Source of the DNA: Vanilla planifolia
Lineage: Eukaryota; Streptophyta; Magnoliopsida; Asparagales; Orchidaceae
Assembly (NCBI GenBank): GCA_023846275.1
Contig: CM043865.1
Coordinates: 6,374,068 to 6,438,067 of the forward strand
Direction: 5' to 3'
Length of the DNA stretch: 64,000 bases
The notes under the pieces were generated by a model. The model worked only from the letters and a program-made list of their open reading frames with translations. It was not told the origin of the DNA and searched no databases. Positions 21,935 through 32,015 of this stretch are shown here, in pieces (within the stretch, counting starts at the first letter, position 1; each line of letters starts with the position of its first letter). A program made the translations under genes and the position numbers.

Positions 21935-22309
21935 ATGACATCTCCTCTTCACCTCTTCCTCTCCGCCTTTTTTCTCGTCTCGCTAGTGGCGAACTCCCCA
22001 GCGGCGGCGATCAGGTGGCACCAGATCACGAACGTGAGGGAGAACTCGCACGTGCAATTTCTGGGCAGGAGGGCGGTCGAACTTACAAATGAATACTTCA
22101 AAAAATTTCACCCGGACGGCTTTTATGCGGCTATCGAGTTCATCGAAGTCTTTCGAGCGAGCTGGTGGCGGGATGAAGAACAGCAGAAAATGTACGGCCT
22201 TTTACTCCGGGGAATGATGGTGAGCGCGGGTGAGGTGACGCTCGGAGTGACTATACGGAGTGATGGGCGCGAAGATAAGTTCAAGTTCGAGTGGAATCCG
22301 TGGCACTGA
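21935..22309 (+). CDS. Secreted cystatin-like protein (gene 2)
   Basis: A 124-residue single-exon protein. The first 25 residues are a signal peptide ending NSPAAA. The mature part starts IRWHQITNV, like the GWxPIxDV start of phytocystatins, then has FLGRRAVELTNE (about 48-59) at the LARFAV helix, FIEVF (70-74), and QKMYG (85-89) at the QxVxG loop, keeping the glutamine and the glycine. It ends FKFEWNPWH with the conserved Pro-Trp. Compared with gene 1 it is closer to a working cystatin, but the two central loop residues differ. Papain-type protease inhibition in the secretory pathway or apoplast is possible but unproven. The frame extends upstream to 21824, but the TATA box and signal peptide favour 21935. 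An aataaa at 22345 lies 36 bases past the stop. A LINE is inserted about 450 bases upstream. Confidence 0.75.
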   Translation: MTSPLHLFLSAFFLVSLVANSPAAAIRWHQITNVRENSHVQFLGRRAVELTNEYFKKFHPDGFYAAIEFIEVFRASWWRDEEQQKMYGLLLRGMMVSAGEVTLGVTIRSDGREDKFKFEWNPWH

Positions 22310-22344
22310 TCGATCGTCGTCCAATAACAGTTTCACACGTGATT

Positions 22345-22350
22345 AATAAA
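22345..22350 (+). terminator. Polyadenylation signal of cystatin-like gene 2
   Basis: A perfect aataaa lies 36 bases after the stop codon, a usual near-upstream element distance for plant genes. Confidence 0.5.
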
Positions 22351-23299
22351 CATGTTTGCGCTTTACTGTCAGCCAGCATTTCCGTTATTTATCGTTTGGA
22401 ATATTGGAGAAATTATTTTTCCGGTTTGTAAGGATGACTTTCAAGGTAGAAGATAGTTTGCTTCGTATGTAAGACTTGGTTGTTGTGCACTTAGCATATA
22501 GTTAGGTTATCGTTTTACATGTTTACAAGTTATCAAATGTAACGATTAATTTTTGTGTTTACAAAACTTTCTAGAGGGGTTTCAAGTAGTCATGGTCATA
22601 AAATTATTTTTGAGCTTTAAGGTATAGGGACAAATGAATATGACTACTATTAAAAACTTAATATAATGTGTTATTTACTAAATTTTGCTTCATTTCAAGA
22701 GAATTCTCTAGTTGTTCTTATTGAAAAATAGAGAAAAAAAAATCTATTTATATTTTTATAATTTTTCTTTAATTTGGGAAAACTTGCTTTTAATATTGAA
22801 ATTAGCATAAATACTCAAACAAAATGGGAGTTATAAAATGATTGACATGTAGGTTTTCATAATGTTTCTCATATATTTGTAGTCTCAAAAACACCCAAAA
22901 GCAATAATACAAATAAAAAACAAAAAACTTTAAGAGCGTTGCAAACTTAGAATGAAAGAAAGTATCAAATCTATCTTGGATATGATTATCATAGCCATTT
23001 TCTCTAAAAACTTGTAGCAACTTTACATGTCCACAAGCATTGGAAGAAATTTCCTTTGAATCACACACACACACAGGTGAGAGAAGCTCAACTCTTAATA
23101 ATATATCTAAGCCATTGCCTTACAGTTTAACAAGTTTATTTGGTTCTAACCCATTTATAAGAAATAAAGATAAAAAAAAGGAACAACTAATCTAAAATGA
23201 ATTGTAGTCTTCCTAAAGAGAACTATAATTGCCTTATGTTGTATAGCCAAATCACCCAAAATGGTCTCACTAAACTACCCATGGATCGATAATTGGAGC
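22351..23299. other. AT-rich spacer
   Basis: No gene is recognised. A short CA repeat is at 23061-23074. Confidence 0.5.
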
Positions 23300-24208
23300 T
23301 TTTTAAATGAATTTTATCAATCATTGGAGCTTAGTACTTTGAGCTTTATATTCTATCTTTTGTCTCATCATTGGGATTTTTTTTTAAGCTTTGTATTAAT
23401 CTTTTGGTCATTTTTATAGGGTCTTTTGGCTCAATAATTTGTAAGATCATTTAACCTAGTGTTATAGGCACTTTAAGCCTTACACTTTGTATGGTTTTTT
23501 ACACAATATTTTTGCTCATATGGGCTAACGTTTATACAGCCCTTTGACCATATATGAGGCTTTTACCTAGTTGTTATTTTGAAAGATGTTTTTAGTATTT
23601 TAGTCTAGCTTTTTGGTAATGAATAGTTGTAAATTTAAGTTCAGTTTAAAGCACCTAAAACATTTTATGTACCTTTTCTTAGTACACTCATATATAAAGT
23701 ATTTTTAAAAGGTAAATAAGATTTTCTAAAACTATTTTTCATGTTTGGAAGCCTATAAAATTATTACTTGGGTTTAAGAATACTTCTATAATTTTTTTTT
23801 AAAAAAATAAATATATAGAGTCATTATAATTTTTTGGAAAATAGTCATATTAATAAATATTTTTGCCCGTATGGGCTAATGTTTATATAACACTTTGGTT
23901 TTATATGGGGCTTTTTCCTACTTTCATTTTTTAAAGATGTTTTTAATATTTTTGCTTAGCTTTTTAGTAAGAAGTAGATATAAATCTAAGTTTAGTTTAA
24001 AGCACCTAAAATATTTTATGTATCTTTTCTTAGTACACTTATACACAAAGTATTTTTGAAAGATAAATAAGATTTTTTAAAAATAGTTTATAAGAGAAAT
24101 TAAGAATTTTAAAAGACTTTTGTGATAATACTTATAGTTGTTTGAATTTATGGTTTACATAATTTATTCTCCTATTTTTGTGGACATTATACTCATTTAT
24201 TCTTAACA
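23300..24208 (+). repeat. 5' LTR remnant of the copia element
   Basis: The LTR ends in CA at 24208, directly before the primer-binding site. It contains an internal tandem duplication of about 361 bases: tttgctcatatgggctaacg near 23511 recurs as tttgcccgtatgggctaatg near 23872, and the homology runs on through gtttaaagcacctaaaa and taaataagatttt. The left end was not found. Confidence 0.6.
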
Positions 24209-24222
24209 ATGGTATCAAAGAG
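24209..24222 (+). other. Retroelement primer-binding site (initiator tRNA-Met type)
   Basis: atggtatcaaagag matches the tggtatcagagc consensus that pairs with the 3' end of initiator tRNA-Met. It sits one base after the LTR end and 44 bases before the gag relic, exactly where a copia primer-binding site belongs. Confidence 0.75.
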
Positions 24223-24265
24223 TGATTATATCTAGTGTTTAATCATACTAGAGAAGGTCATCATA

Positions 24266-25960
24266 ATGTCTTTGAATATGCTGATCAATCATGCCATTTT
24301 GGAGGAAAGGGCGTCATCTTCTTGTCCACTTTTTTTAAAGGTGATTTTATTTATATTAAAAGAATTGTATGCATGTTTTTTTGAATCTAATGATTTAATA
24401 GTTTGGAATATTGTTAAAAATAGTTTTGAATTTTTTATTGAAAAGGTGAATAATATTTTTTCTTAGAAACTCATTGACTGAGCATATCTCTTAAGAGAAA
24501 GATAGAGTTCAACTCAACATCAAGACTTTCAAATATCCTTCATTGTGGCTTTTAATCCACTTAACTAAATAAGACGATGAACCTTAAGACCACTTTTGAG
24601 GTTTGGGAGAAGCTTGAGGTTAGATATGAAGGTGTTAACTAAGTTAAAGAATCTAAAATTAATTAACTTATGTGTGATTATAAACTTTTTCATATGTAAT
24701 AAAAAGAGTATATTGGGTTATGTTTACTTCTTTATTAATATTGTCAATAGACTTTTTAAATCTTGGTAGAGTTTTTTTAACATTGAACAAGTGATGAATA
24801 TCTTGCAACTCTAAAGAGTTTGATTGTTTGGTGGTCGCTATTAAAGCTTAAAAGAACTTGGAACATCTCTCACCTAATGAGCTTCTTGGAGATGTCATGA
24901 CCAATAAGGTGGAGATAGCAAGGAGAAAAGAGAAAGAGGTGTAGCCTAAATATCCTAAGAAGGAGGATGTTACCTTAAAAGTTGCATGATCCACATCCAA
25001 TGAAACTTCGACATGTAATAATCAAGTGGAACAACTTTCTAAAAAATTTAACAAAAATTTTAAATAAAATGGTTACAGAAAATTCAAAAAAGGAAAGGAG
25101 CTATAATGATAAAGGAAAGAAATATGAGATATGCTTTTATGAATGCCATAAGCTAGGACATTACCACCTTGATTGTCACAAATTGGTGGATAATAAAAGA
25201 AGCATGAAGAAGTGTAACTTCAAGATGGATAAGAAGAAGAAGAAGAAATAGGTCATGATGTCTACATAGACCAATTCAAAGGAATATATTACCTCCTCAA
25301 CTAGCGAGGATATTAAGGAATGAAAAAAATTTAATGTCTATCAACAAAGCATGAAGAATCCTTAAGTGGTGAGAAGGCTGATTAAAAAGAAGTTATTTAT
25401 TTTATGACACTTTATCATAACTTATTCGAGAATAAAGACAATGATATAAGCAAACTCTCACATAAAGAATTAGAAAGTAATTTTATTAAATTGTTTTTTG
25501 AGAGATATAAAATATTGAAAAAGGAACATAATAAATACCTTGACTTATGTGATGACTTGAATGAAAATAATACAAAGTTTCTACATGACTTATAAAAAGC
25601 TAGAGATAAGCTTGCATAAAAATATTAGCATGAATGTAAAAGATAACTTTTTTTTGGAACAATTCAAAATATTACACTCTAATCGTGCTTCATATCATAA
25701 CATACACTAAAATGTCTTATTTCAATATTCTAAATCCATGCATGTTATAAATAATTTTTCATATGATTTATCTATTATTTGTAATTATTACGTGAAGAAA
25801 TGTCATATACCTAAAGATTGTAAGATTTGACTAAATTTTAACTCTATGTACCCTCCTTATGTTTGGGCTAAAAAAATCATGTACCTAGAAAAATTGAATT
25901 AATTGATTATAAAATGGCTTAACCTAAATTTGTTTGGGTTTTAAATTTTATATTTTAAAT
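24266..25960 (+). pseudogene. Ty1/copia gag relic
   Basis: Plus-strand translation with stops and frameshifts follows a copia gag. Near 24318 is a CPLF..GDF stretch, equal to RPPLFxGxNYxxWK. FFESNDLIVWNIVKN spans about 24377-24421. VWEKLEVRYEGVN is at 24601-24639, equal to the UBN2 motif EIWDKLxxxYEGTxxVK. HLSPNELLGDVMTNKVEIARR spans about 24862-24924. A zinc knuckle CFYECHKLGHYHLDC is at 25132-25174, with one residue too many between the first two cysteines. At 25411-25594 there is a helical, charged segment (ELESNFIKLFFERYKILKKE). A CNYYVKKCH...VWAKK block follows near 25780-25890. The element is long dead. Confidence 0.7.
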
Positions 25961-28329
25961 TTTTATCCTTGTATGGATGCTTTCATTGTTCAAATTAAAA
26001 AATTGAGACAAATCCTTTGGAAGCATGTTAAGTAGTTTTAATATTCTTAAGTATGATTATTTGTTTTTTTAAATTTATATATGTTTGTTATATGCATAGA
26101 TATATGGGGAGAAATAAAAATAAATACCCTGAAGTATTTCATCAATAGCTTTATTATTCTTATATAAACAACTAATAGTTTTCTTAGTTTTAATAAGCAC
26201 ATTTATCTTGAATCCTTGGTCATCTTAATTCAAGTTATTTTTATCTTTTAATGCATGATATAAAAAGAGAGAGAAATATGAAATGAAAATGATTTTATTC
26301 ATCCCAATACCTTTTTAATAATTTTTTACTTTTTATGTTAAGGAAGGGCATGAATTTAAAGGGAACATTCATATACTCACATGATTTAATATTATTTCAT
26401 TTCAGTTATTTTTTGATGGTTTTATCGTCATCAAAAAGAGATGATTATTGAACTTTTAGTTCTTGCACCATTAATTTAATGAAAACACATGTATTATATT
26501 ATTTTAATAGTAAATTTTTTGTATTTCTTTTAAATAACACAACCATTTATATACTTGCACCATTAATTTTGATTAAATAGGTGAATTAATTGAAGAGTTT
26601 GATCATTTAATCAAGAAGCTTATTGGTAGTACTTTGGTATTTATTATATTGATGCCAAGAGAAATACAAAACTTGAGCAAATAAGTGAAGATCGTTTTGA
26701 GTTATTATTATTTTTTTTAGAATGTAAGACTTATAACAATTTATTTGAAATACTAAAAGCCAATAAGATTGAGTGTGAGTGTTAAATACTTTTAAAATTA
26801 TCCTTCTATTCTATATAAATTTAAGTGAAAAGTATGTATTTATTTTAGATTTTTTTACATATAAAATATGCCTTGAAGTAATGAAAAGTTAATTTGTTAC
26901 ATAATAAAGTGGACACCAATTACATTCATGACTTTGATGCACATGATGCAATCAAGTGCACTCCAACATTTTGAGATAGTTTAAGGTTTTATTTATTTGT
27001 GTGACTTCAATTTTGAGCCTAAAACTCTATTTTGGGCTTAAAATTCATTTTTCAAACTACCTTTTGAGCACCAGGCTTGCCTGTGATATTTTGGGTCCAT
27101 TTCTCACCACCCAACCTCGTTCATTGCTCAACTTGTGTCTCTCGACTAATGTCTGCTCATGGATTCATGCAATCCACTTCTAAATCAAGCCAACATTGAC
27201 CAACTTTTGACTTGAGCTAGTGTCAACCTACTATTAACTAGAGCTAGGACCTACTGATCTATTAATTTGTGATGACCCATTTATGAATTGAGCCATGCCT
27301 ACCCAAACTTGACCCGTAACATGCCTCTTCACTCATTCTTGCCACACACACATGCCCATTGACTAGTTGACCCAACCTACCCAATTGCTTAGACAGAGAC
27401 AATTTTCAATAAAAGCAATTTGGAAACATCTTATGAAAGCATATTTTGAAAAATTTTAAGGATAATTTATGGTTTTAATGGTTGATTTTGTTGAATCTCT
27501 AAAAGATTTAATTTTGTTATAGATTTATTTACTATTTTTAGTTTTTTAGCTAAATTAAAATCTTTTTTATTATATATATGTCTGTTAGCATTCTCATGTG
27601 CTTTTACCCATGTACTATTCTAGGTTCTCTATAACTTAAGAGGCTTACCCTCTTGTAAGTTACTTTGATGAATAAAATATATTGCTTCTATTTGTGTTTC
27701 ATTGAGATCTTAAGTTTGATTGCAAAAAAACTTCAATGTGCCAACTCTTCAAAGCTCAAATACTTAGAGCAGTGTGAGGCCCAAGAGAGATGCCATGCCA
27801 ATCTACATCAACTCAACCACCAACATTCTCATACCACCACAAGAATAACTCAACGCATTTCATTTTCATATTATTGATAATGTTTGTGCTTATTTTCTTT
27901 TGTCACAACCATCCTTATTCGATAATCTTTTTTATGAACCTCATGTTTTTATCATTGTTTCTCTTTCTAATGATTGGGTTCCCCGTATTTTGGAATTTGT
28001 CTTTTGCATGCAATTTATCTCGATATTTCATTTATTGATTTAGTAAGATTATCATATACCTTTACATTTGTGCTTATGTGACATTTATTTTGCTTTATTT
28101 GTATCGATAATATAAAATCTTTTTCAAGTACCTCACTTTTATGCTATTGAGAGGTTGTAAGATTAACCATCAGAGTGGTCCCTATGTTGTTCATGATCCT
28201 CTCTTTGTTAAGATTGCCTTAAAGGATATCTCTTATATGTTTCTATTTTAGATTTCATGAATTTATCTCTCGTGTTTTTTGTTTCTTAGCATAAGTTAAT
28301 CCTTCTTATTACTCATTATAATAGTTTAG
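25961..28329. other. Decayed or nested DNA inside the copia element
   Basis: No pol reading was recovered. The part at 27000-27420 is less AT-rich, and at 27625-27720 a TATA-like ctctataactt is followed by aataaaat and a T-rich stretch, an arrangement like the end of U3 and the R region of an LTR. This may be a second element nested in the copia copy. Confidence 0.3.
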
Positions 28330-28910
28330 CCACTCTTGATTAAATTGTATCAATTATATGTGATTTGTATTTCGAGTATTTCATTATATCATTTGTGCTT
28401 TTTTTGGAATATTTTTTTCGTTTTGTGTTGATCTTTTGGTTGTTCTTATAGGGTATTTTATCCTCGTGATTTGTAATGTTTTTTGGCCTAATGTTATAGG
28501 CTTCATTGGGCTAGTATTCTAAGGCTTTGGCTCAAAGTTTTGTAGGTTATTCTAGGTAGGTCTTTGCAAGATTCTTTGACTTGATGAGGGATTTTTTCTT
28601 AACCACATTTGTGAAAGAAGTTTTTATTGTTTTTTTCTAACTTTTTAGCAAATAAAGGATGTAGATTTGGATTTAAATCAAAGATGCAGATTTGGATTTA
28701 AATCAAATAATCTAAAAATCTTTTATATATATATTTTTTATTATGCACTCACATTATTTTAAAAGCTAAATAAGATTTTCTAAGACTAATTTACTAGAAC
28801 AATTAAAAATTTTAACATATGTTTATTACAACACATATAATTGTTTGAATTTATGATTTGCAAAATCAATCGCCTTTGCATATGAACATCATGTTCAATG
28901 ATTTTCAACA
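28330..28910 (+). repeat. 3' LTR remnant of the copia element
   Basis: It aligns with the 5' LTR remnant through its second half and ends in CA at 28910, matching the CA at 24208. A 25-base direct duplication (gatgtagatttggatttaaa repeated as gatgcagatttggatttaaa) lies at 28658-28707. Only one copy of the 361-base unit is present here, so the duplication in the 5' LTR arose after insertion or the LTRs were rearranged. Confidence 0.55.
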
Positions 28911-29712
28911 AGGATATGTTCGTTATATTTGCATAATAACACTTAGTTGATTTCGTTTCATTATCTACATAAGTCATGATGGCTTATATTTTATGGTCTT
29001 AAGGAGGGAAATAAATTCACAGTCCTTAATGGACATACCATAAGGCGTTCTTCCTAATGCACCTTTCAAGCTATTATCATAAGTCATTTGCTATACTTAT
29101 CTTAATCCAATATTATGCTTTGAGCTTAACATTGGTATGCTTCATTGCAATAAGGAATTGTCTCTCAAGGATAACACCATGGATTTGTTAACATAAAGCT
29201 AAAAGCAAGAGTTGACATCATCATAATCATCCAACTTTCTCTAATTGTTTGATCCATAAATATATTGCATACCCTTATATTATTTGAAAGGCCAATTGTC
29301 TTCATCATAACATGATAAACTAATGAGAAACATATAAATTAGGAAAGGAATAATAAAGATGTACAATAATCTCAGACACTTTAAATCAACATAAAAAAAG
29401 GTATCATGGTTTTACATTGTTGTGAGATAGCTTATATATTTGAAAAAAATTTCACTTTGTTATTCAAAATTATTTATTTTTTAATTAATTTATGAGCCAG
29501 TTAAATGCATGATATTTTTGAAACAATATTATAAAAAAAAATTTTAAGTACTCATGAAACAATGCTATTTTATCAAGCAGGATGTGTAATTTAGCTCACT
29601 TTATCAACTTAGTGAATTTATTTAAAAGGCATTATGAAAAATTGCTTAAATTATAAATCATGGAAACATCAACTTGTTAAAGAAATTTGTTTTCTCAACT
29701 TTAACTCTAGTC
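28911..29712. other. AT-rich spacer
   Basis: I see no gene or recognisable repeat here. Confidence 0.5.
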
Positions 29713-29726
29713 ATTTGAAAGATTTA

Positions 29727-29904
29727 TTTATTTTTTTGAATCAAAAAGAGGCATAAGTCATACAAAATGGTTCTTGTGTATGATCCTCATGGATGATCAA
29801 ATATGAAATCTAACATCATAAGTTTAATGAGGAGCTTGGGAAGGGACACCCCCTTTTTCCAGACAAACTCAGTGCAACATGCGGCGCGCGCCACCCAGTC
29901 AGTT
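29727..29904 (-). mobile_element. 5'-truncated LINE tail with target-site duplication
   Basis: On the minus strand this matches the last ~180 bases of the full LINE: tgatcctcatggatgatcaaa here against agatcctcaagggggatcaaa at 15751-15771, and gcgcgcgccacccagtcagt against the gcgagcaacccagtcagca at 15857-15875. It ends in an A tail (T run near 29730-29737). It is flanked by a near-perfect direct repeat, atttgaaagattt (29713-29725) and atttgaaagcttt (29905-29917), one mismatch in 13, the expected target-site duplication of a LINE insertion. Confidence 0.8.
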
Positions 29905-29965
29905 ATTTGAAAGCTTTTTTGTGAATATTATTATAAATGAGAAAAACACATGATTATAGTTTAAG

Positions 29966-29987
29966 AATATATATATATATATATATG
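29966..29987. repeat. AT dinucleotide repeat
   Basis: About ten AT units lie between the LINE tail and the prolidase fragment. Confidence 0.85.
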
Positions 29988-30085
29988 TTAGTTTCGGAAT
30001 TTATTATTTACTGCTTGGTTTCATATTTGAAGAAACCAAATATCGACGAAGGCCGGGCGTTGGGCATCACTCCGTGGCATCCAAC

Positions 30086-31115
30086 ATGAGCGAAAGCGCA
30101 GCCGGTTTAACGGCTTCTCCTCCTCCATCATTGCCAATATCGTTGTTATCTCCGCCTGCGGTGCCCATGGAGCTGCATGTGGAAAACCGAGAGAAATTAC
30201 TATGAGCTCTTCGGGATCACCTCGCAGCTGCTAGTCGGCCCATCCGAGGTTTAGTTTTACTCCAGGTAATTCGTATTTTCTAATTACCAATTTGAATTGG
30301 CATTCGGTTATGCGGGTTTCTTCTTTTCAGGGTGGCGAGGAGCAAAATAGATATTGCACGGATCATGCAGAACTTTTCAGGTATTTAACCCCATATGTAA
30401 TGGTTCGTACTACATTCTTTATCGAGTAAATTGTCTTTAATGGTTTTGCTGGATTGATTCGTTTTGGGAGTTTCTCTGTACGTTTGAAATCAAAATTTGT
30501 CTGTCGATTGGCTTTTCTTTTTGGTTTACTTCCGAAAATCACATGGTAATCACTTCTCAAACTTATTAATCCTGCTGAATGAGATGGTCTGTGGATAGAA
30601 GTTAATGATATGTTGTATACGTTTGGTTCCTTTTTCTGCTTCACCATCTGAGTTTCCATGAAAACTGGCTAGGAGATTGGATTTTTTAGTTAGTCTAACA
30701 TCTGTATTGACTGCAGTTTGAACTTGTATTAATTCAAGGAAAGAGATAGTTTGTAAATGTCAGTATTTGTGTAGTAAATTTTGCACTGCTGCTGCAAGAT
30801 TTCGTACCGGACAGCTTTTTTCTCATGTTTACTCACTGTCATTTATTTCATGATGAACCTTATTTAGTTTCTTGATTTAATGGGAAATAATTAGGTTTTC
30901 TTGCTGATAATAATAATCCATATTATGTTTTTTAAGTGTTCAATCAAATGCCATTATTTGGTCTTCTACCATTCTTATTATTTGGACATACTGCTTCATT
31001 GCCATGTTCACTCGAAATTTATTTTGCTCAACATTGCTCTGGCTCTCTATTGCAGGCAAGAAAGTTATTTGGATACTTATTTGGAGTTAGAGAACCAGGT
31101 TTCTATGGGTCCATT
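30086..31115 (+). pseudogene. 5' fragment of a prolidase (Xaa-Pro dipeptidase) gene, three exons
   Basis: Three exons with intact GT-AG introns match the N-terminus of plant Xaa-Pro dipeptidase. Exon 1 (30086-30265, 60 codons, phase 0) begins MSESAAGLTAS and contains VPMELHVENREKLL and RGLVLLQ. Exon 2 (30331-30380) gives GGEEQNRYCTDHAELFR. Exon 3 (31056-31115) gives QESY then, after a one-base loss, GYLFGVREPGFYGSI, ending at a gtatgt donor. Prolidase is a cytosolic metallopeptidase that splits dipeptides ending in proline. Here only the N-terminal domain start is present; no metal-binding catalytic domain follows. Codon 40 is TGA where CGA (Arg) is expected, a typical CpG decay, and the missing T in exon 3 shifts the frame. 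Because introns remain, this is a DNA-level copy, not a processed pseudogene. No further exon was found up to 34 kb. Confidence 0.8.
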
Positions 31116-32015
31116 GTATGTTCTTGATGTTATGCATGTTTTTTTTGTTCATTTTGTTTTGTAAATTTGGTACTTACCTTTGCAATTAATTTTATTTAAT
31201 TCTTTAGATGTTTTAATTTACTAATCAAGTCCAGTTGATCAATTATTTTTTTTATTATTGCAAATTTAAGTTGCTTTAGTTTGAAGAAAACCATTACTAC
31301 ACCTGCTTTGAAATTGGAGTTGATTGTCAGGGTGTTTGATGGGATGGGCTTTGGAGGGGCATGGGTGTTTGAAGGAAAATAGAGTTCTCAAGTACACATG
31401 ATTTATTAGTTAGACTTATTTTTCTGGAGGTTTTCTCTATTGCTTTATTTTTTGGACAATTTCTGCTAGATCTTTTAAGCTAAAAGTCTTTTCACTTTCC
31501 TCTCATAGAGCTAATATCTTATTTTCTCATTTTTTTTCTCTTGTTTAAACATATAAAGGTCTGGAACTGTGGAATGTTTCAGTTAAAGAAGGCTAGAAGA
31601 CATGACAGTAGATCTACATAATCTTAATGAAATATACTTAAATATTGGTTGTTGTTACCATTTAATATTGTCATAATTCTTGTTTCCTATGCTAGACAAG
31701 TATTACTATAACTTTTCTGTATAAATAAATTGGATTTATTTAATTATGTTCAACATTAGAGAAACAAATGATATGAATGTAGTAAAAATTTTAATTTTTT
31801 TTAATCATTGATCATTAGTTCCTTTTAAAACATTAATTAGATACCACTACATATGATGATATGTTACTATATTTGAACTGAACATTAGAACAATCGTTTG
31901 ATGAAAATTGTGTTATATATCACCCGATACAATAGCTCAAGAGTTTGTTTTCAAAGAAAGGTGAGGATTATGGCCAAATTTGAACTTTGTGTTAGCTCTA
32001 TAAGCATTATAGCTC
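31116..32015. other. Spacer after the prolidase fragment
   Basis: No fourth prolidase exon is recognised. The first part may be the remains of intron 3. A short G-rich stretch at 31328-31375 has no recognised role. Confidence 0.4.

Larger units (their letters stand above)
23300..28910 (+). mobile_element. Gutted Ty1/copia element with two LTR remnants
   Basis: The parts occur in order: a 5' LTR remnant ending tcttaaca at 24208, a primer-binding site at 24210, a degenerate gag from 24266 to about 25960, foreign or decayed DNA, and a 3' LTR remnant ending ttttcaaca at 28910. The two LTR remnants share several blocks, including the gatcttttggt...atagggt run (about 23410 against 28425), taaataagattttctaa, and the final ttgtttgaatttatg. 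The pol gene is missing. The gag style, with CCHC knuckle followed by a KKxH and VWAKK region, resembles plant Sirevirus or related copia lines. The outer boundary at 23300 is approximate. Confidence 0.65.

Noticed and set aside
30363..30659. Minus-strand 98-residue frame
   Set aside because: It lies in intron 2 of the prolidase fragment, on the other strand, without recognisable features.
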